DNA of 64,000 nt from Nocardia brasiliensis NBRC 14402 (GCF_000308475.2 NZ_BAFT02000043.1:62001-126000), one strand, 5' to 3'. Positions 18,441 to 27,197 are shown, counted from the first letter of the stretch. The notes: generated by a model from the sequence alone, not told the origin. Translations and numbers: made by a program.

Positions 18441-18771
18441 TGTGTCTCCATCTCCCTACACCGCTACCGCGGCATTTCTCGCATTTGGATGAAGAGCCTT
18501 CCGTCGTCGGCCGGCAGTTGTTGAGCACGATGGCATAGGCGTGCGCCGCCGAAGCTACTTTGGTGACCATGGCCAGGATGTCTTCGGCCCGCTGGTCGTA
18601 GCTCTTGCTCCACTCCTTGCCGTCGGTGTACGAGCCGGCCATGTCGGTGGCCTTGGCCATTTCCGGCCAGCGGGCATCGATCGCCGACCACCAGGCGGCG
18701 GCACCGGCCGCGATCTTGGTGGCGGTGTCGTAGTAGTCGGCGGTGTCGACGTCGAGGACCGTGCCGGTCAT
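18433..18771 (-). CDS. Short WXG-like protein, probably C-terminally truncated
   Basis: 112 residues. Residues 1-85 form the helical hairpin typical of WXG/ESX-substrate-like N-terminal domains in Nocardia (AAAWWSAIDARWPEMAKATD, MAGSYTDGKEWSKSYDQRAE). The tail after about residue 88 (CRPTTEGSSSKCEKCRGSG..) is low-complexity and basic, and does not look like a folded domain. Relatives usually carry several hundred further residues, so this is likely a 3'-truncated effector or substrate gene. ATG at 18769-18771 overlaps the upstream WXG100 stop (ATGA). Confidence 0.6.
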   Translation of the reverse strand: MTGTVLDVDTADYYDTATKIAAGAAAWWSAIDARWPEMAKATDMAGSYTDGKEWSKSYDQRAEDILAMVTKVASAAHAYAIVLNNCRPTTEGSSSKCEKCRGSGVGRWRHNA

Positions 18772-19076
18772 CGGGCGGATCCGCCGCGCCCAAGGGCGGA
18801 CAGGATGGTCACGGTGCCGTCGGCGTAGGAGGTCCGGGCCGCGGCGGCGGCGCGATGCATCTTCGCCAAGCCCGCGGCGATCTCGGCGGCCGCGGCGGTC
18901 CATTCGGCGTGCGCGGTGGCGTGCGCGTCGGCCGACTTGCCGGACCAGTTGCGCTGCACGGCGGCGATACGCTCTTCGACCTCACGCAGCGACTCGGTGA
19001 CGAACTCGTCGAGACCGGCCAGTTTCGCCGTAACGGCTTCGATATGGGCCAGGTCGGCTCGATACTGTTCGGTCAT
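18768..19076 (-). CDS. WXG100-family (ESAT-6-like) protein
   Basis: 102 residues, two predicted helices around the turn motif NWSGKSADAH (WSG in place of WXG), matching small type VII secretion partners. It starts at ATG 19074-19076, 29 bp after the preceding WXG gene, and is translationally coupled to the next. No EccC, EccB or mycosin gene is in the window, so the cognate secretion machine, if any, is elsewhere. Confidence 0.78.
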   Translation of the reverse strand: MTEQYRADLAHIEAVTAKLAGLDEFVTESLREVEERIAAVQRNWSGKSADAHATAHAEWTAAAAEIAAGLAKMHRAAAAARTSYADGTVTILSALGRGGSAR

Positions 19077-19105
19077 TCCTATTGTCCCCCTTTGGTTTCC
19101 ACGAC

Positions 19106-19420
19106 TCAGGGCAGATCCAGTGAACTCACCGCCGTGGCGGTGCCGGTGTCGGTGGCTTGACTGCGGTCGACCACCACCCCGAGCAGTTCGGCCATATCGG
19201 CGAGGGCCTCGAACACCGAGAGCGCGGCACGATGGGTTTCGTCCCAGGCGGCGGCGTAGGCGGTGGCGGCGGGGCCGTGCCAGGTCGTCATCAGTCCGTC
19301 GACCTCGACCGAGCCGGATCGCAGGCCCGCGATCAGGTTGGCGGCGGCCTGCTGGACGTAGCGTCCGGCATCTGTCACTTCGTCGGGCACCAAGGCGAAC
19401 GTAACGGCGGGGTCGGTCAT
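19106..19420 (-). CDS. WXG100-family protein
   Basis: 104 residues, helix-turn-helix with TTWHGPAATAYAAAWDE (WHG at the WXG position), so probably an ESX-type secreted partner of the 18768-19076 protein. ATG at 19418-19420 has a strong GGGAGGAG ribosome site. First gene of a minus-strand operon of three or four small genes, divergent from the marR gene, with about 150 bp between the starts. Confidence 0.78.
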   Translation of the reverse strand: MTDPAVTFALVPDEVTDAGRYVQQAAANLIAGLRSGSVEVDGLMTTWHGPAATAYAAAWDETHRAALSVFEALADMAELLGVVVDRSQATDTGTATAVSSLDLP

Positions 19421-19539
19421 GGCGCGGCTCCTCCCGGGGACATCATGAAAGCTACCGCCGGGAAGCATCGGACGCATAGCCGCCTCGGCGGGAACGGCGC
19501 CGACCGGGACTTTCCGGTTCGTGATCAGGTTCACGAGAC

Positions 19540-19560
19540 TTACATAGTTAGCTTATGTAA
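19540..19560. promoter_or_regulatory. Operator of the MarR/MFS operon
   Basis: Perfect inverted repeat TTACATA (19540-19546) and TATGTAA (19554-19560) with a 7-bp spacer, directly followed by TAATAT (19561-19566), a good -10 element, and the GTG start at 19571. This is the size and position expected for a MarR dimer site controlling its own gene. Confidence 0.8.
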
Positions 19561-19570
19561 TAATATTCTG

Positions 19571-20044
19571 GTGCAGCGTGCTCAGGAAACCACAGCGGAT
19601 GACATCGTCGTCGATCTACTCGTGACCGCGGGCAGGCTCACTCGGCTGGCCGGGGTGATCAGCGGCGACGACCTACCGCGAGCCGTATTGCGCGCGCTCG
19701 CCGTGCTCGACGAGCACGGTGCGGTGCGGGTGAGCGAGTTCGCCAGGATCGATCGGTGTTCGCAACCGGCGGCAACGACGCTGATCGGGCGGCTGGTCGC
19801 GGACGGATTCGCGACCCGGCGCAGAGACCCGGACGATTCCAGGGCGGTCGTCGTCGAACTCACCCCGGCCGGGCGCACTCGGCTCACCCAGGCGCGTCAA
19901 GCCTTCGCCACCGCACTCACCACCCGGCTCGAAGGCTTCGACACCGCGCGGCTCGCGCAACTGGACACCGATCTCAACGAACTGCTGGAGGCCCTGAAAA
20001 CGGCTACGCGACAGCATCATCCGATATCGAGGGAACATCGATGA
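19571..20044 (+). CDS. MarR-family regulator of the adjacent MFS transporter
   Basis: 157 residues with a winged helix: recognition region CSQPAATTLIGRLVADGFA and the wing RRRDPDDSRAVVVELTPAG. GTG at 19571-19573 is chosen because the frame upstream is the operator/promoter. No Shine-Dalgarno is present and a -10-like TAATAT ends 4 bp before the start, suggesting a leaderless or near-leaderless mRNA. It overlaps the MFS gene by 4 nt, so the pair is likely a ligand-responsive drug or metabolite exporter unit. Confidence 0.88.
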   Translation: MQRAQETTADDIVVDLLVTAGRLTRLAGVISGDDLPRAVLRALAVLDEHGAVRVSEFARIDRCSQPAATTLIGRLVADGFATRRRDPDDSRAVVVELTPAGRTRLTQARQAFATALTTRLEGFDTARLAQLDTDLNELLEALKTATRQHHPISREHR

Positions 20045-21291
20045 GTAGTACTTTGGCACCTGACCGCGCCGTGGGCGCGGACCCCACGGAACCCACCCGG
20101 CAGCCGAAAGCCGTTTGGGCCGTTGCCTTCGCGAGCGTCATCGCGTTCATGGGCATCGGACTGGTCGACCCCATTCTGAAACCGATCGGCGAGCAGTTGC
20201 ACGCCTCGCCCTCGCAGGTGTCGCTGCTGTTCACCAGTTACATGCTGGTGACGGGCGTGGCCATGCTGATCACCGGCGTGGTGTCGAGCCGGTTCGGCGC
20301 GAAGAAGACGCTGCTGGCCGGGCTGGCCATCATCATCGTGTTCGCGGCACTGGCCGGATTGTCCAGCACCGTCACGCAAATCGTCGGCTTCCGCGCGGGT
20401 TGGGGTCTGGGCAACGCCCTGTTCATCGCGACGGCGCTGGCCACCATCGTCGGCGCGGCCAGCGGCGGGGTCGCCCGGGCGATCATCCTCTACGAGGCGG
20501 CGCTCGGAATCGGCATCGCCACCGGCCCGCTACTCGGCGGCGTGCTCGGTGGAATCAGCTGGCGTGGACCGTTTTTCGGCGTGTCCGTGCTGATGGCCGT
20601 CGCGCTGATCAGCATCGTGACGCTGCTGCCCGAGGGACCGAAGCCGACGCATCACACCTCGATCGCCGCACCGTTCCTGGCGCTTCGGCACCGTGGGTTG
20701 CTGACCGTCAGCCTCACCGCGCTGCTCTACAACTTCGGCTTCTTCACCCTGCTCGCCTACACCCCGTTCCCGCTGGACATGGGCACCTACGCGATCGGCT
20801 TCATCTTCTGCGGCTGGGGCGTGCTGCTCGCGCTCGCCTCGGTCTTCCTTGCGCCGCGCCTGCAGCGGCGGTTCGGTTCACTGCCGATGATGGGCCTGTC
20901 GCTCGGGCTGTTCGCCGCCGATCTCGCGGTGATGGCGGCGTTCGCCGAGCACAAGCCGGTACTGATCGCCGGGACCGTGCTCGCCGGACTGTTCCTCGGG
21001 GTGAACAACACCCTGATCACCGAGGCGGTGATGATCTCCGCGCCGGTCGAGCGGTCGACCGCGTCGGCGGCCTACAGCTTCGTGCGCTTCGCCGGTGGCG
21101 CGGCCGCGCCCTACCTGGCGGGCAAGCTCGGTGAGCACAGCATCGCGCTGCCGTTCTGGGTCGGGGCCGCCTGTACCGCGGCCGCGGTGCTCGTCCTGCT
21201 CGCCGGTCGCGCGGCGCTCGCGCACATCGACGAGCACGATCCCGCGCCGCACAGCGTCGACGAAGCCGAGGCGATCACCGTCGGCGACTGA
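20041..21291 (+). CDS. MFS transporter, probable drug/metabolite exporter
   Basis: 416 residues, about 12 hydrophobic segments, with the loop motif SSRFGAKKTLLAG after TM2 (major facilitator motif A region). The substrate is unknown; pairing with a MarR regulator favours efflux of a toxic compound. ATG at 20041 overlaps the marR stop. It ends in front of a strong hairpin (21304-21346). Confidence 0.88.
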   Translation: MSSTLAPDRAVGADPTEPTRQPKAVWAVAFASVIAFMGIGLVDPILKPIGEQLHASPSQVSLLFTSYMLVTGVAMLITGVVSSRFGAKKTLLAGLAIIIVFAALAGLSSTVTQIVGFRAGWGLGNALFIATALATIVGAASGGVARAIILYEAALGIGIATGPLLGGVLGGISWRGPFFGVSVLMAVALISIVTLLPEGPKPTHHTSIAAPFLALRHRGLLTVSLTALLYNFGFFTLLAYTPFPLDMGTYAIGFIFCGWGVLLALASVFLAPRLQRRFGSLPMMGLSLGLFAADLAVMAAFAEHKPVLIAGTVLAGLFLGVNNTLITEAVMISAPVERSTASAAYSFVRFAGGAAAPYLAGKLGEHSIALPFWVGAACTAAAVLVLLAGRAALAHIDEHDPAPHSVDEAEAITVGD

Positions 21292-21303
21292 GACTTTCGC
21301 TGC

Positions 21304-21346
21304 GCACGGCTGCCTGGATCGGTATACCGGATTCAGGCAGCCGTGC
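21304..21346 (+). terminator. Hairpin terminator after the MFS gene
   Basis: GCACGGCTGCCTG (21304-21316) pairs perfectly with CAGGCAGCCGTGC (21334-21346). It lies just past the MFS stop and before the next start. Confidence 0.75.
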
Positions 21347-21364
21347 CGCGTACCCTCGGGTCGT

Positions 21365-22117
21365 ATGGGCGATACGCAGCGCGGCCGGGTGAAGATCGAG
21401 ACGAGCCAGAAGCGGGTGCGGGTGTTCCTCGGCGGCCATGTGGTCGCCGATACCGCGCATCCGGTGCTGGTCTGGGAGGGCCCGCACTATCCGACGTACT
21501 ACCTGCCGGTCGCGGATCTGCACGCGAAACTCGAGCCGACCGGCACCACCCACCACTCCCCCAGCCGCGGCGACGCGACGGAGTACGACGTGGTGGTGGA
21601 CGGCACCACCGCGCCGGCGGGCGCGCTGCGCTACCACGATTCGCCGCTGCCCGAACTGAACGAGCTGGTCCGGCTGGAATGGCACAAGATGGACGAATGG
21701 TTCGAGGAGGACGAGCCGGTCTACGTCCATCCGCGCGACCCCTACTCCCGGGTCGACATCCTCGGCAGTTCCCGGCACGTGCGCGTGGCGATCGACGGCG
21801 TCACCGTCGCCGATTCGCATTCGCCCCGCATCCTTTTCGAAACCGGCCTTCCCGCAAGGTATTACCTGCCGATGACCGACGTCCGGATGGATCTGCTGCA
21901 CCCCTCGGACACGCACACCAGCTGCCCGTACAAGGGCACCGCGGACTACTGGACCGTCCGGGTCGGCGAGCAGGACTACCAGGACTACGTCTGGGGCTAT
22001 CGCACGCCACTGCCCGAGAGCCAGAAGATCGCCGGTCTGGTCTGCTTCTACAACGAGAAGGTCGACATCTATCTAGACGGCGAACTCCAGGAACGCCCGC
22101 GCAGTCCGTTCAGCTGA
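21365..22117 (+). CDS. Tandem DUF427 protein
   Basis: 250 residues from ATG 21365-21367. Two DUF427 units are visible: VRVFLGGHVVADTAHPVLVW...YYLPVADL (about 19-60) and VRVAIDGVTVADSHSPRILF...YYLPMTDV (about 138-180). Each is followed by a C-Y/D-rich strand set (TSCPYKGTADYWTV in the second). DUF427 has no established function. The first unit replaces the usual Cys/Lys motif by HHSPSRGDATEYDV. It is a single gene behind a terminator. Confidence 0.85.
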   Translation: MGDTQRGRVKIETSQKRVRVFLGGHVVADTAHPVLVWEGPHYPTYYLPVADLHAKLEPTGTTHHSPSRGDATEYDVVVDGTTAPAGALRYHDSPLPELNELVRLEWHKMDEWFEEDEPVYVHPRDPYSRVDILGSSRHVRVAIDGVTVADSHSPRILFETGLPARYYLPMTDVRMDLLHPSDTHTSCPYKGTADYWTVRVGEQDYQDYVWGYRTPLPESQKIAGLVCFYNEKVDIYLDGELQERPRSPFS

Positions 22118-22124
22118 AACCCGC

Positions 22125-23066
22125 TCAGCGGTAACCGATGAGGCCGTCGGCGAGTTCGTCCGCGTCACCGTCACGGTGGGCGTCCAGGGCTTGTTGCAGA
22201 GCGAAAGTTCCTCCGATGATGGCTGTTCGGGCGGCGAGATCGTCGGCATGCTCGGTCATCTGGAGGATCATTCGGAAGACCTCCTCGCCGTAGCTCGCGG
22301 CGATGGCGGCGAAGTCCTCGGCCGGGTCGCCGAGGCACACGCCGTCCCAATCGACGACGCCGCAGAGTAACGGGTTGCGAGTGTCGTTGTCCCACAGCAG
22401 GTTTTCACCGCCAAGGTCACCATGCACAACGGCCTCGGTACGGTGCGGCAAGGTATCGAGCGCGGCGAGTTCGCAATCCGCGCGGGCACGTCCGGCGGCG
22501 CTCATCAGCGGATACAGTTCGACACGGACGTCGGCGGCGAACTGCGTCCAGCGGTCAGCGGGTGCCGGCGGCAATACCGACTGCTGGCCGGCTCCAGCCG
22601 CGGACAATGCGGATAGGAGCGCATGACATTGCCGCGCAACCGATTCCACGGCACACGCGTCGCTCAGCACAGTGGCCGCCAACGGCTCGCCGCCGACCCG
22701 CGTCATCACCAGGTACGGCGGGTCGTCGGACAGATCCACCACCCGCGGCACCGCGATCCGGCGGCTGTTCACAGAGGTTGTCGACAGTTCACAACGCGAC
22801 TCACCGCACGACACGTCGGTGCTCGGTGCAGAAGATCTGTGACCCCCCTGCGCCACAACCAACTCCAGCCCCGACACGGCGCGCAACGCTGCCGCACGCA
22901 GCGGCAGACGCGCCGCGGCGGCCGCCGTGCGAGCCAAACAGACCACCCGGTCGGCACCGATCACCAGGTAGTGGAACTGCCCGTCACGCACCGTCAGCTC
23001 GGACAAACGCGCACCAGGCAGCACACGCTCCAGCAACCCCCGATGTCCCTCGATCACAACGTCCAC
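22125..23066 (-). CDS. Aminoglycoside phosphotransferase-like (APH) family protein
   Basis: 313 residues. The kinase-like C-terminal catalytic motifs are clear: VVHGDLGGENLLWD (catalytic Asp in HGDL) and GVVDWDGVCLGDP (metal-binding Asp). The N-terminal lobe is less typical, with a Cys/Ser-rich insert (STDVSCGESRCELS, about 85-97). Substrate unknown; resistance is possible but cannot be claimed. It ends 7 bp from the convergent DUF427 stop. Confidence 0.78.
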   Translation of the reverse strand: MDVVIEGHRGLLERVLPGARLSELTVRDGQFHYLVIGADRVVCLARTAAAAARLPLRAAALRAVSGLELVVAQGGHRSSAPSTDVSCGESRCELSTTSVNSRRIAVPRVVDLSDDPPYLVMTRVGGEPLAATVLSDACAVESVARQCHALLSALSAAGAGQQSVLPPAPADRWTQFAADVRVELYPLMSAAGRARADCELAALDTLPHRTEAVVHGDLGGENLLWDNDTRNPLLCGVVDWDGVCLGDPAEDFAAIAASYGEEVFRMILQMTEHADDLAARTAIIGGTFALQQALDAHRDGDADELADGLIGYR

Positions 23067-23105
23067 CCGACCACTCTCGCCGGTAGCGCACCCCTACCCT
23101 ACCGA

Positions 23106-23185
23106 TTTCGCGCACCCTTTCTGTCTTCCCGCACCTGTTTTCGCATGTCAGAGCGAGTGCGGGAAGGCAGAGAGGGTGCGCGAAA
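23106..23185. repeat. Long intergenic hairpin (CCGCAC family)
   Basis: Arms 23106-23134 and 23157-23185 pair over 29 bases with only two G-T type differences, around a 22-nt loop. The inner end carries TTCCCGCAC / GTGCGGGAA, the shared core of the family, and the outer end CGCGCACCC / GGGTGCGCG. It lies between the phosphotransferase start and the AraC-gene stop. Confidence 0.8.
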
Positions 23186-23239
23186 CCAAGCAACGCGCGG
23201 GCAGCCAACCAGCGCGTTGGCACCGGTCAGCAGGCGGGA

Positions 23240-24160
23240 TCAGACCGCGACCAGTGGTGGTTTGTCGGCGGCGCTGCGGTATCGGCCGGGGGCGAGGCCG
23301 TACTGCCGCTTGAAGGCTTTGGCGAAGGCAAATTCTGAGGTGTAGCCGACTTTGCGGGCGACGGTACCCAGCGACGCGTTGGTCTCACGCAGTAGGCGGG
23401 CTGCGGTGAGCATGCGCCATCTGGTGACGTAGGCGAGTGGTGGTTCGCCCACGGTGGCGGTGAAGCGGCGGGCGAGGGTGGCGCGGGAGACGCCGGCGAC
23501 GGCGCTCAGGTCGGGGACGGTCCAGGGACGGGCCGGTTCTTCGTGGACCGCCCGGAGTGCGGCGGCGACCGCCGGGTCCGCGAAAGCGCCTGCCCAGCCG
23601 GTGGTTCGGGCACCGGCCTGCTCCTCGAACCAGGCGCGCAGGACGAACAGGAGCAGCATTTCGAGCAGTGCGGGGACCGCGGCGTCGCTCCCCTGGCGTG
23701 GTTCGGCGATCTCCGCGGCGAGCAGGTCGACCGCGCCACGCAAGGCCGGATGCCGGCCGGGACGGGCGGGGAGATGGATGAACTCGGGCAACTCGTCGAG
23801 CAGCGGATGGCTACGCTGCCTGCCGAGTTCGTAGGCGCCACAAAGTAATACGGTCCGCACGCCGGAGCCCTCGACTTCCCGCGGCTCGCCAGGGCGCGCG
23901 GTTTCGGTGACCGGGCTGTCCAGGTTGTCGACCAGATCGTGATCGGCGCCCCGCGGCATGAAGACCACGTCCCCGGCCCCGAGCGCCATCGGTTCGGCCC
24001 CGGTGGGCGGCACCAGCCGGCACGAACCCTGCAGCACCACATGGAAACCCGCACCCGGTACGACCGGATAGCGACGCCCCCACGGCGCATGCCGGACGAA
24101 CATGCCGGAGGTCGGGCTGCCGGTACGGATGGCGGCGACGGTTTCGCTGAGCACGTCCAC
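23240..24160 (-). CDS. AraC-family regulator with cupin sensor domain
   Basis: 306 residues. The N-terminal cupin-like effector domain (FHVVLQGSCRLVPP...MALGAGDVVFMPRGADHDLV) belongs to the AraC group that senses small ligands. The C-terminal AraC DNA-binding domain has helix 1 GVSRATLARRFTATVGEPPLAYVTRWRM split across the motif, and the second helix region VGYTSEFAFAKAFKRQYG. No partner oxidoreductase lies adjacent, although such regulators usually control one; the decayed segment at 24200-24600 may be what is left of it. Confidence 0.85.
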   Translation of the reverse strand: MDVLSETVAAIRTGSPTSGMFVRHAPWGRRYPVVPGAGFHVVLQGSCRLVPPTGAEPMALGAGDVVFMPRGADHDLVDNLDSPVTETARPGEPREVEGSGVRTVLLCGAYELGRQRSHPLLDELPEFIHLPARPGRHPALRGAVDLLAAEIAEPRQGSDAAVPALLEMLLLFVLRAWFEEQAGARTTGWAGAFADPAVAAALRAVHEEPARPWTVPDLSAVAGVSRATLARRFTATVGEPPLAYVTRWRMLTAARLLRETNASLGTVARKVGYTSEFAFAKAFKRQYGLAPGRYRSAADKPPLVAV

Positions 24161-24199
24161 TCTCTCACCATAGCGCTCCCGCGCTGAGTGTTCTAAACA

Positions 24200-24600
24200 T
24201 AGATGATCGCGATACAGCTATTGGTAGTCTCAGTCCGTCGCCGTAGATTGCCACTCATCACAACAAGATCGCCCTCTACGGCATCACCGGCGGTTGCGCC
24301 CGCACCGAGCTGTGTCCTACGTCGAAGGCGCGCTCGCCACGTCGATTCTCGACACGCTGGTGGTTCAACCACGGAGGACGTCGCCGCGCTGCCCAGCGCC
24401 GATCTGCGCTATGACCTGCTCATGGACGCGCACAGCATCGAGGGCCGCAGCACCCGCGGGGTCGTGCGCGGGGTGCATTCCTACCGCGACTCGGCCCTGA
24501 TGCCGGTGGAAGTCGCCCCCGGCTCGCGGAGGACACCACGAAACCCGGCGCACCGGCCGAAGCTTTCGACGCGGGCGAATTCCTCGACGCACTAGTGCCT
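24200..24600. other. Decayed-looking segment between araC and tRNA-His
   Basis: 400 bp with coding-like stretches in changing plus-strand frames (CCTCTACGGCATCACCGG reads LYGITG, typical of NAD(P)-binding proteins; further on, SADLRYDLLMDAHSIEGRS). No continuous ORF or ribosome site covers it. I read it as remnants of one or two lost genes, not as an active one. Confidence 0.4.
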
Positions 24601-24663
24601 TTCGGCATAACTGGGCACATCGAGGAGTGCTGACCGGCGCGAGGCGGACCGCAGGCGGTTTCG

Positions 24664-24737
24664 GGTGAGTGACGGGGTTCGAACCCGGGGCCTCCTGGAC
24701 CACAACCAGGCGCTCTGCCGACTGAGCTACACCCACC
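24664..24737 (-). tRNA. tRNA-His (anticodon GTG)
   Basis: Minus-strand cloverleaf: acceptor GTGGGTG paired with CACTCAC, D-stem GCTC, anticodon loop TTGTGGT with GTG, and the T-arm GGGTTCGAACCCC. The extra G at position -1 (complement of 24737) opposite C73 is the identity mark of tRNA-His. CCA is not encoded. Confidence 0.95.
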
Positions 24738-24839
24738 AAGGCGTGCACTTGAACGGTAGCGCGACCGGTCCGCCCTGGTCATCCCATTTTCCGCGCGGGC
24801 GACCGGCGCGCGTGCCCAGAATCAGGCATAGTCGAAACG

Positions 24840-25250
24840 GTGACAGACACCCGACCCGAACTCGCCGCCACGTTGGACCTCGCCCCGCACCCGGAGGGCG
24901 GGTGGTTTCGCGAAACCTGGCGCAGCGCTGTGGAATTCACGCCCGAAGGCTATGCGGGCAGCCGCGCCAGTGCGACCGCGATCCACTTCCTGCTGTTCCC
25001 CGGCGAACAGTCCGCCCCGCATACCGTGCGCTCCGACGAACTGTGGCTGTGGCATCGCGGCGGGCCGCTGGTGCTGAACATCGGCGGCGAGGAGGTCATC
25101 CTCGGCCCCGAAGTGGAGCGCGGACAGGTGTTGCAGGCCGTCGTACCCGGCGGAGTCGTCCAGGCCGCGCGACCCGCGAGCGACGAATACGTCCTGGTCA
25201 GCTGCATCGTCTCGCCCGGTTTCGATTTCGCCGACTTCCACATGGATTGA
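24840..25250 (+). CDS. Cupin protein, DUF985 family
   Basis: 136 residues from GTG 24840-24842 (MTDTRPELAATLDLAPHPEGG). The family signature HPEGGWFRETWRS and the cupin segments FLLFPGEQSAPHTVRSDELWLWHRG are present, including a possible metal-binding His/Glu set. The function is unknown; relatives have been compared with sugar epimerase-like cupins. It stands alone beside tRNA-His. Confidence 0.85.
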   Translation: MTDTRPELAATLDLAPHPEGGWFRETWRSAVEFTPEGYAGSRASATAIHFLLFPGEQSAPHTVRSDELWLWHRGGPLVLNIGGEEVILGPEVERGQVLQAVVPGGVVQAARPASDEYVLVSCIVSPGFDFADFHMD

Positions 25251-25252
25251 CC

Positions 25253-26197
25253 TCAGTCACCGTCGTACTCGCGACGGGTCCGCTCGACCAGTGCCGCGAC
25301 GCCGAGGATCTCGCCGACCCCGGAGGCGGAATGCCCCGCACTCCAGACGTCGGTCCAGTTCTTCGGCGCGTCGGCGCCGGCGAAATGGGCCGCGAGGTCG
25401 AAGGTGCCGGCGCGTAGCGCGGCGACGTCGATGCCGAGCGCCCGCATCGAGCCCGCCAGCATGTTGGTCGGCAGACCGGTGAAGGCGGAGGTGAGCACCA
25501 CGTCGTCGAGGCCGGAGGCGGCCACCAGCTCCTTGTGCGCGGGGTCGGCCATGCTTTCGGCCGTCGCGAGGAACTTGGTGCCCATGTAGGCCAGGTCCGC
25601 ACCCAGTGTGATCGCGGCGCGCAACGCGACGCCGTCGGCGACTCCGCCCGCCAAAACCACCGGCCCGTCGAAGAATTCGCGCACCGCGCGGACGAAGGCG
25701 AACGGATTGGCCCAGCCGGTCTGCCCGCCCGCGCCGGCGGTGAGCAGGATCAGCCCGTCGGCGCCGCATTCGAGTGCGCGCACCGCGTGGTGCACCGACG
25801 CGACGTCCGCCAGCACCAGCGAGCCGACCTCGTGCAGCGGCCGCACCACCTCGCGCGGGGTGCCGACCGAGGTGATCACGATCTCCGTCGGCTGCTCACA
25901 CAGCACCCGCAGGTCCGGCTGCAACCGCGCGTTCCCAGGGTGCACGATCAGATTCGCCGCGACGGGCGCCGGACGCGCTTCGTCGGTGGTCAGGGCGGCG
26001 TCGATCTGGGTCAGCCACTGCGACAGCTGTTCCGGCGTGCGGGCATTCACCGTCGGGAACGAGCCGACCACGCCCGCCCGGCAGGCCGCGATCACCAGCT
26101 CCGGCCCGGAGACCCGGAACATCGGCGCGGCGATCAACGGCACCGTCAGCCGTGCGGTGAGTTCGGCGAACCCCGCGGTCGTCGCGTCATCGGACAT
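25253..26197 (-). CDS. Nitronate monooxygenase-like flavoprotein
   Basis: 314 residues, FMN-dependent TIM barrel. PLIAAPMFRVSGPELVIAA is at the start, the flavin-binding segment GADGLILLTAGAGGQTG in the middle, and VVLAGGVADGVALRAAITLGADLAYMGTKF later. Family members oxidise nitronates or act as enoyl-ACP reductase-like enzymes, so the substrate is open. It is convergent with the cupin gene at 3 bp. The kinship to IpdC is at fold level only. Confidence 0.82.
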   Translation of the reverse strand: MSDDATTAGFAELTARLTVPLIAAPMFRVSGPELVIAACRAGVVGSFPTVNARTPEQLSQWLTQIDAALTTDEARPAPVAANLIVHPGNARLQPDLRVLCEQPTEIVITSVGTPREVVRPLHEVGSLVLADVASVHHAVRALECGADGLILLTAGAGGQTGWANPFAFVRAVREFFDGPVVLAGGVADGVALRAAITLGADLAYMGTKFLATAESMADPAHKELVAASGLDDVVLTSAFTGLPTNMLAGSMRALGIDVAALRAGTFDLAAHFAGADAPKNWTDVWSAGHSASGVGEILGVAALVERTRREYDGD

Positions 26198-26326
26198 CTG
26201 CGCCCCTTTCCGGACAGCTATGCCCGGACACTAAGGCAACCGGCGGGGCGAGCAGAAGCCGCGCGACACCCTTTGGCGGAGTGCCCAGAGAACGGCAAAC
26301 GAATTCGGCAGCTCGCCCTGCAAAAC

Positions 26327-27136
26327 TCAAGAGACCGTTTGCAGCTCCGCGAATTGCTGGGCGTCGTGCGCGCAGAACAGCGTGATCTCGTCGCCGTGCT
26401 CGGCGCGCAGGCTCCGCAGGCGCTCGAGGTTGTGCACCCGCCGCTCGTGCATGACGTCGGTCGCCCGCTGATAGACCTTCAGGCCCACCGGCGCGGTGCC
26501 GTCGTCGAGCAGCTGACCGCGGTGCATGAACGCATCGCCACAGTGCAGCAGCCAGCGATCGCCCTGCTGGACCGCGACACCGCTGTGCCCACGTGTGTGT
26601 CCCACGAGGGGAACCAGCAGGATACCGTCGAGCAGCGGCGCCGCGCTGAACTCGAACCACGGTTCGGCGCTGGTCTCATGGGTCTGCCAGTGCGCGCCGT
26701 GCGCCCACTGCCGGGGCACATAGCGGCTCTTCTCCAGCCGCGTCGCGCGCGCGGTGGCGGCCGCGAGTTCGTCCGCGAACACGTGCACCGTGGCGTCCGG
26801 GAAGTCCGCGAGCCCGCCCGCGTGGTCGAAATCGAGGTGGGTGACCACGATGTGGCGGACGTCCTCGCGCTGATAGCCGAGCGCGCGGACCTGGTGCAGC
26901 GCGGTCTGTGCCAAACGCAGCACGGGCCGCAGCATGGCCTGCGTGCCGAAACCGAGACGCTTCGGGTCCGCGATCTCCGCGGTGCCGAAGCCGGTGTCCA
27001 CCAGCACGAGGCCGTTATCGGTTTCGATGAGCAGGCAGTGCGCGACCAGCTCTGCGGTCAGCAGTCCGCCGCTGCCGAGCAGTGCCCGCCCACCGAGCGG
27101 GCACATCGTCGCGCAATCGAGATGGTGCACCTTCAT
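26327..27136 (-). CDS. Metallo-beta-lactamase-fold hydrolase (lactonase-like)
   Basis: 269 residues with the metal motif HLDFDHAGG (HxDxDH) near residue 99, later His in LVGHTRGHSG, Asp in HCGDAFMH and a final His in FCAHD. The arrangement resembles AHL-lactonase-type members, but the substrate is unknown. ATG at 27134-27136. It is downstream of the small kshA partner gene on the opposite side of a 61-bp gap, same strand, and could be read from the kshA promoter. Confidence 0.82.
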   Translation of the reverse strand: MKVHHLDCATMCPLGGRALLGSGGLLTAELVAHCLLIETDNGLVLVDTGFGTAEIADPKRLGFGTQAMLRPVLRLAQTALHQVRALGYQREDVRHIVVTHLDFDHAGGLADFPDATVHVFADELAAATARATRLEKSRYVPRQWAHGAHWQTHETSAEPWFEFSAAPLLDGILLVPLVGHTRGHSGVAVQQGDRWLLHCGDAFMHRGQLLDDGTAPVGLKVYQRATDVMHERRVHNLERLRSLRAEHGDEITLFCAHDAQQFAELQTVS

Positions 27137-27197
27137 CGTGGATCTCCCTCGGCTGAGTACGCTCTCGTTTTCAACCTAGCCGAGGGTCCGCCGTCCG

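Noticed and set aside
18351..19420. Complete ESX (type VII) secretion locus
   Set aside because: Only small WXG proteins are present; no EccB, EccC, EccD, EccE or mycosin gene in the window.
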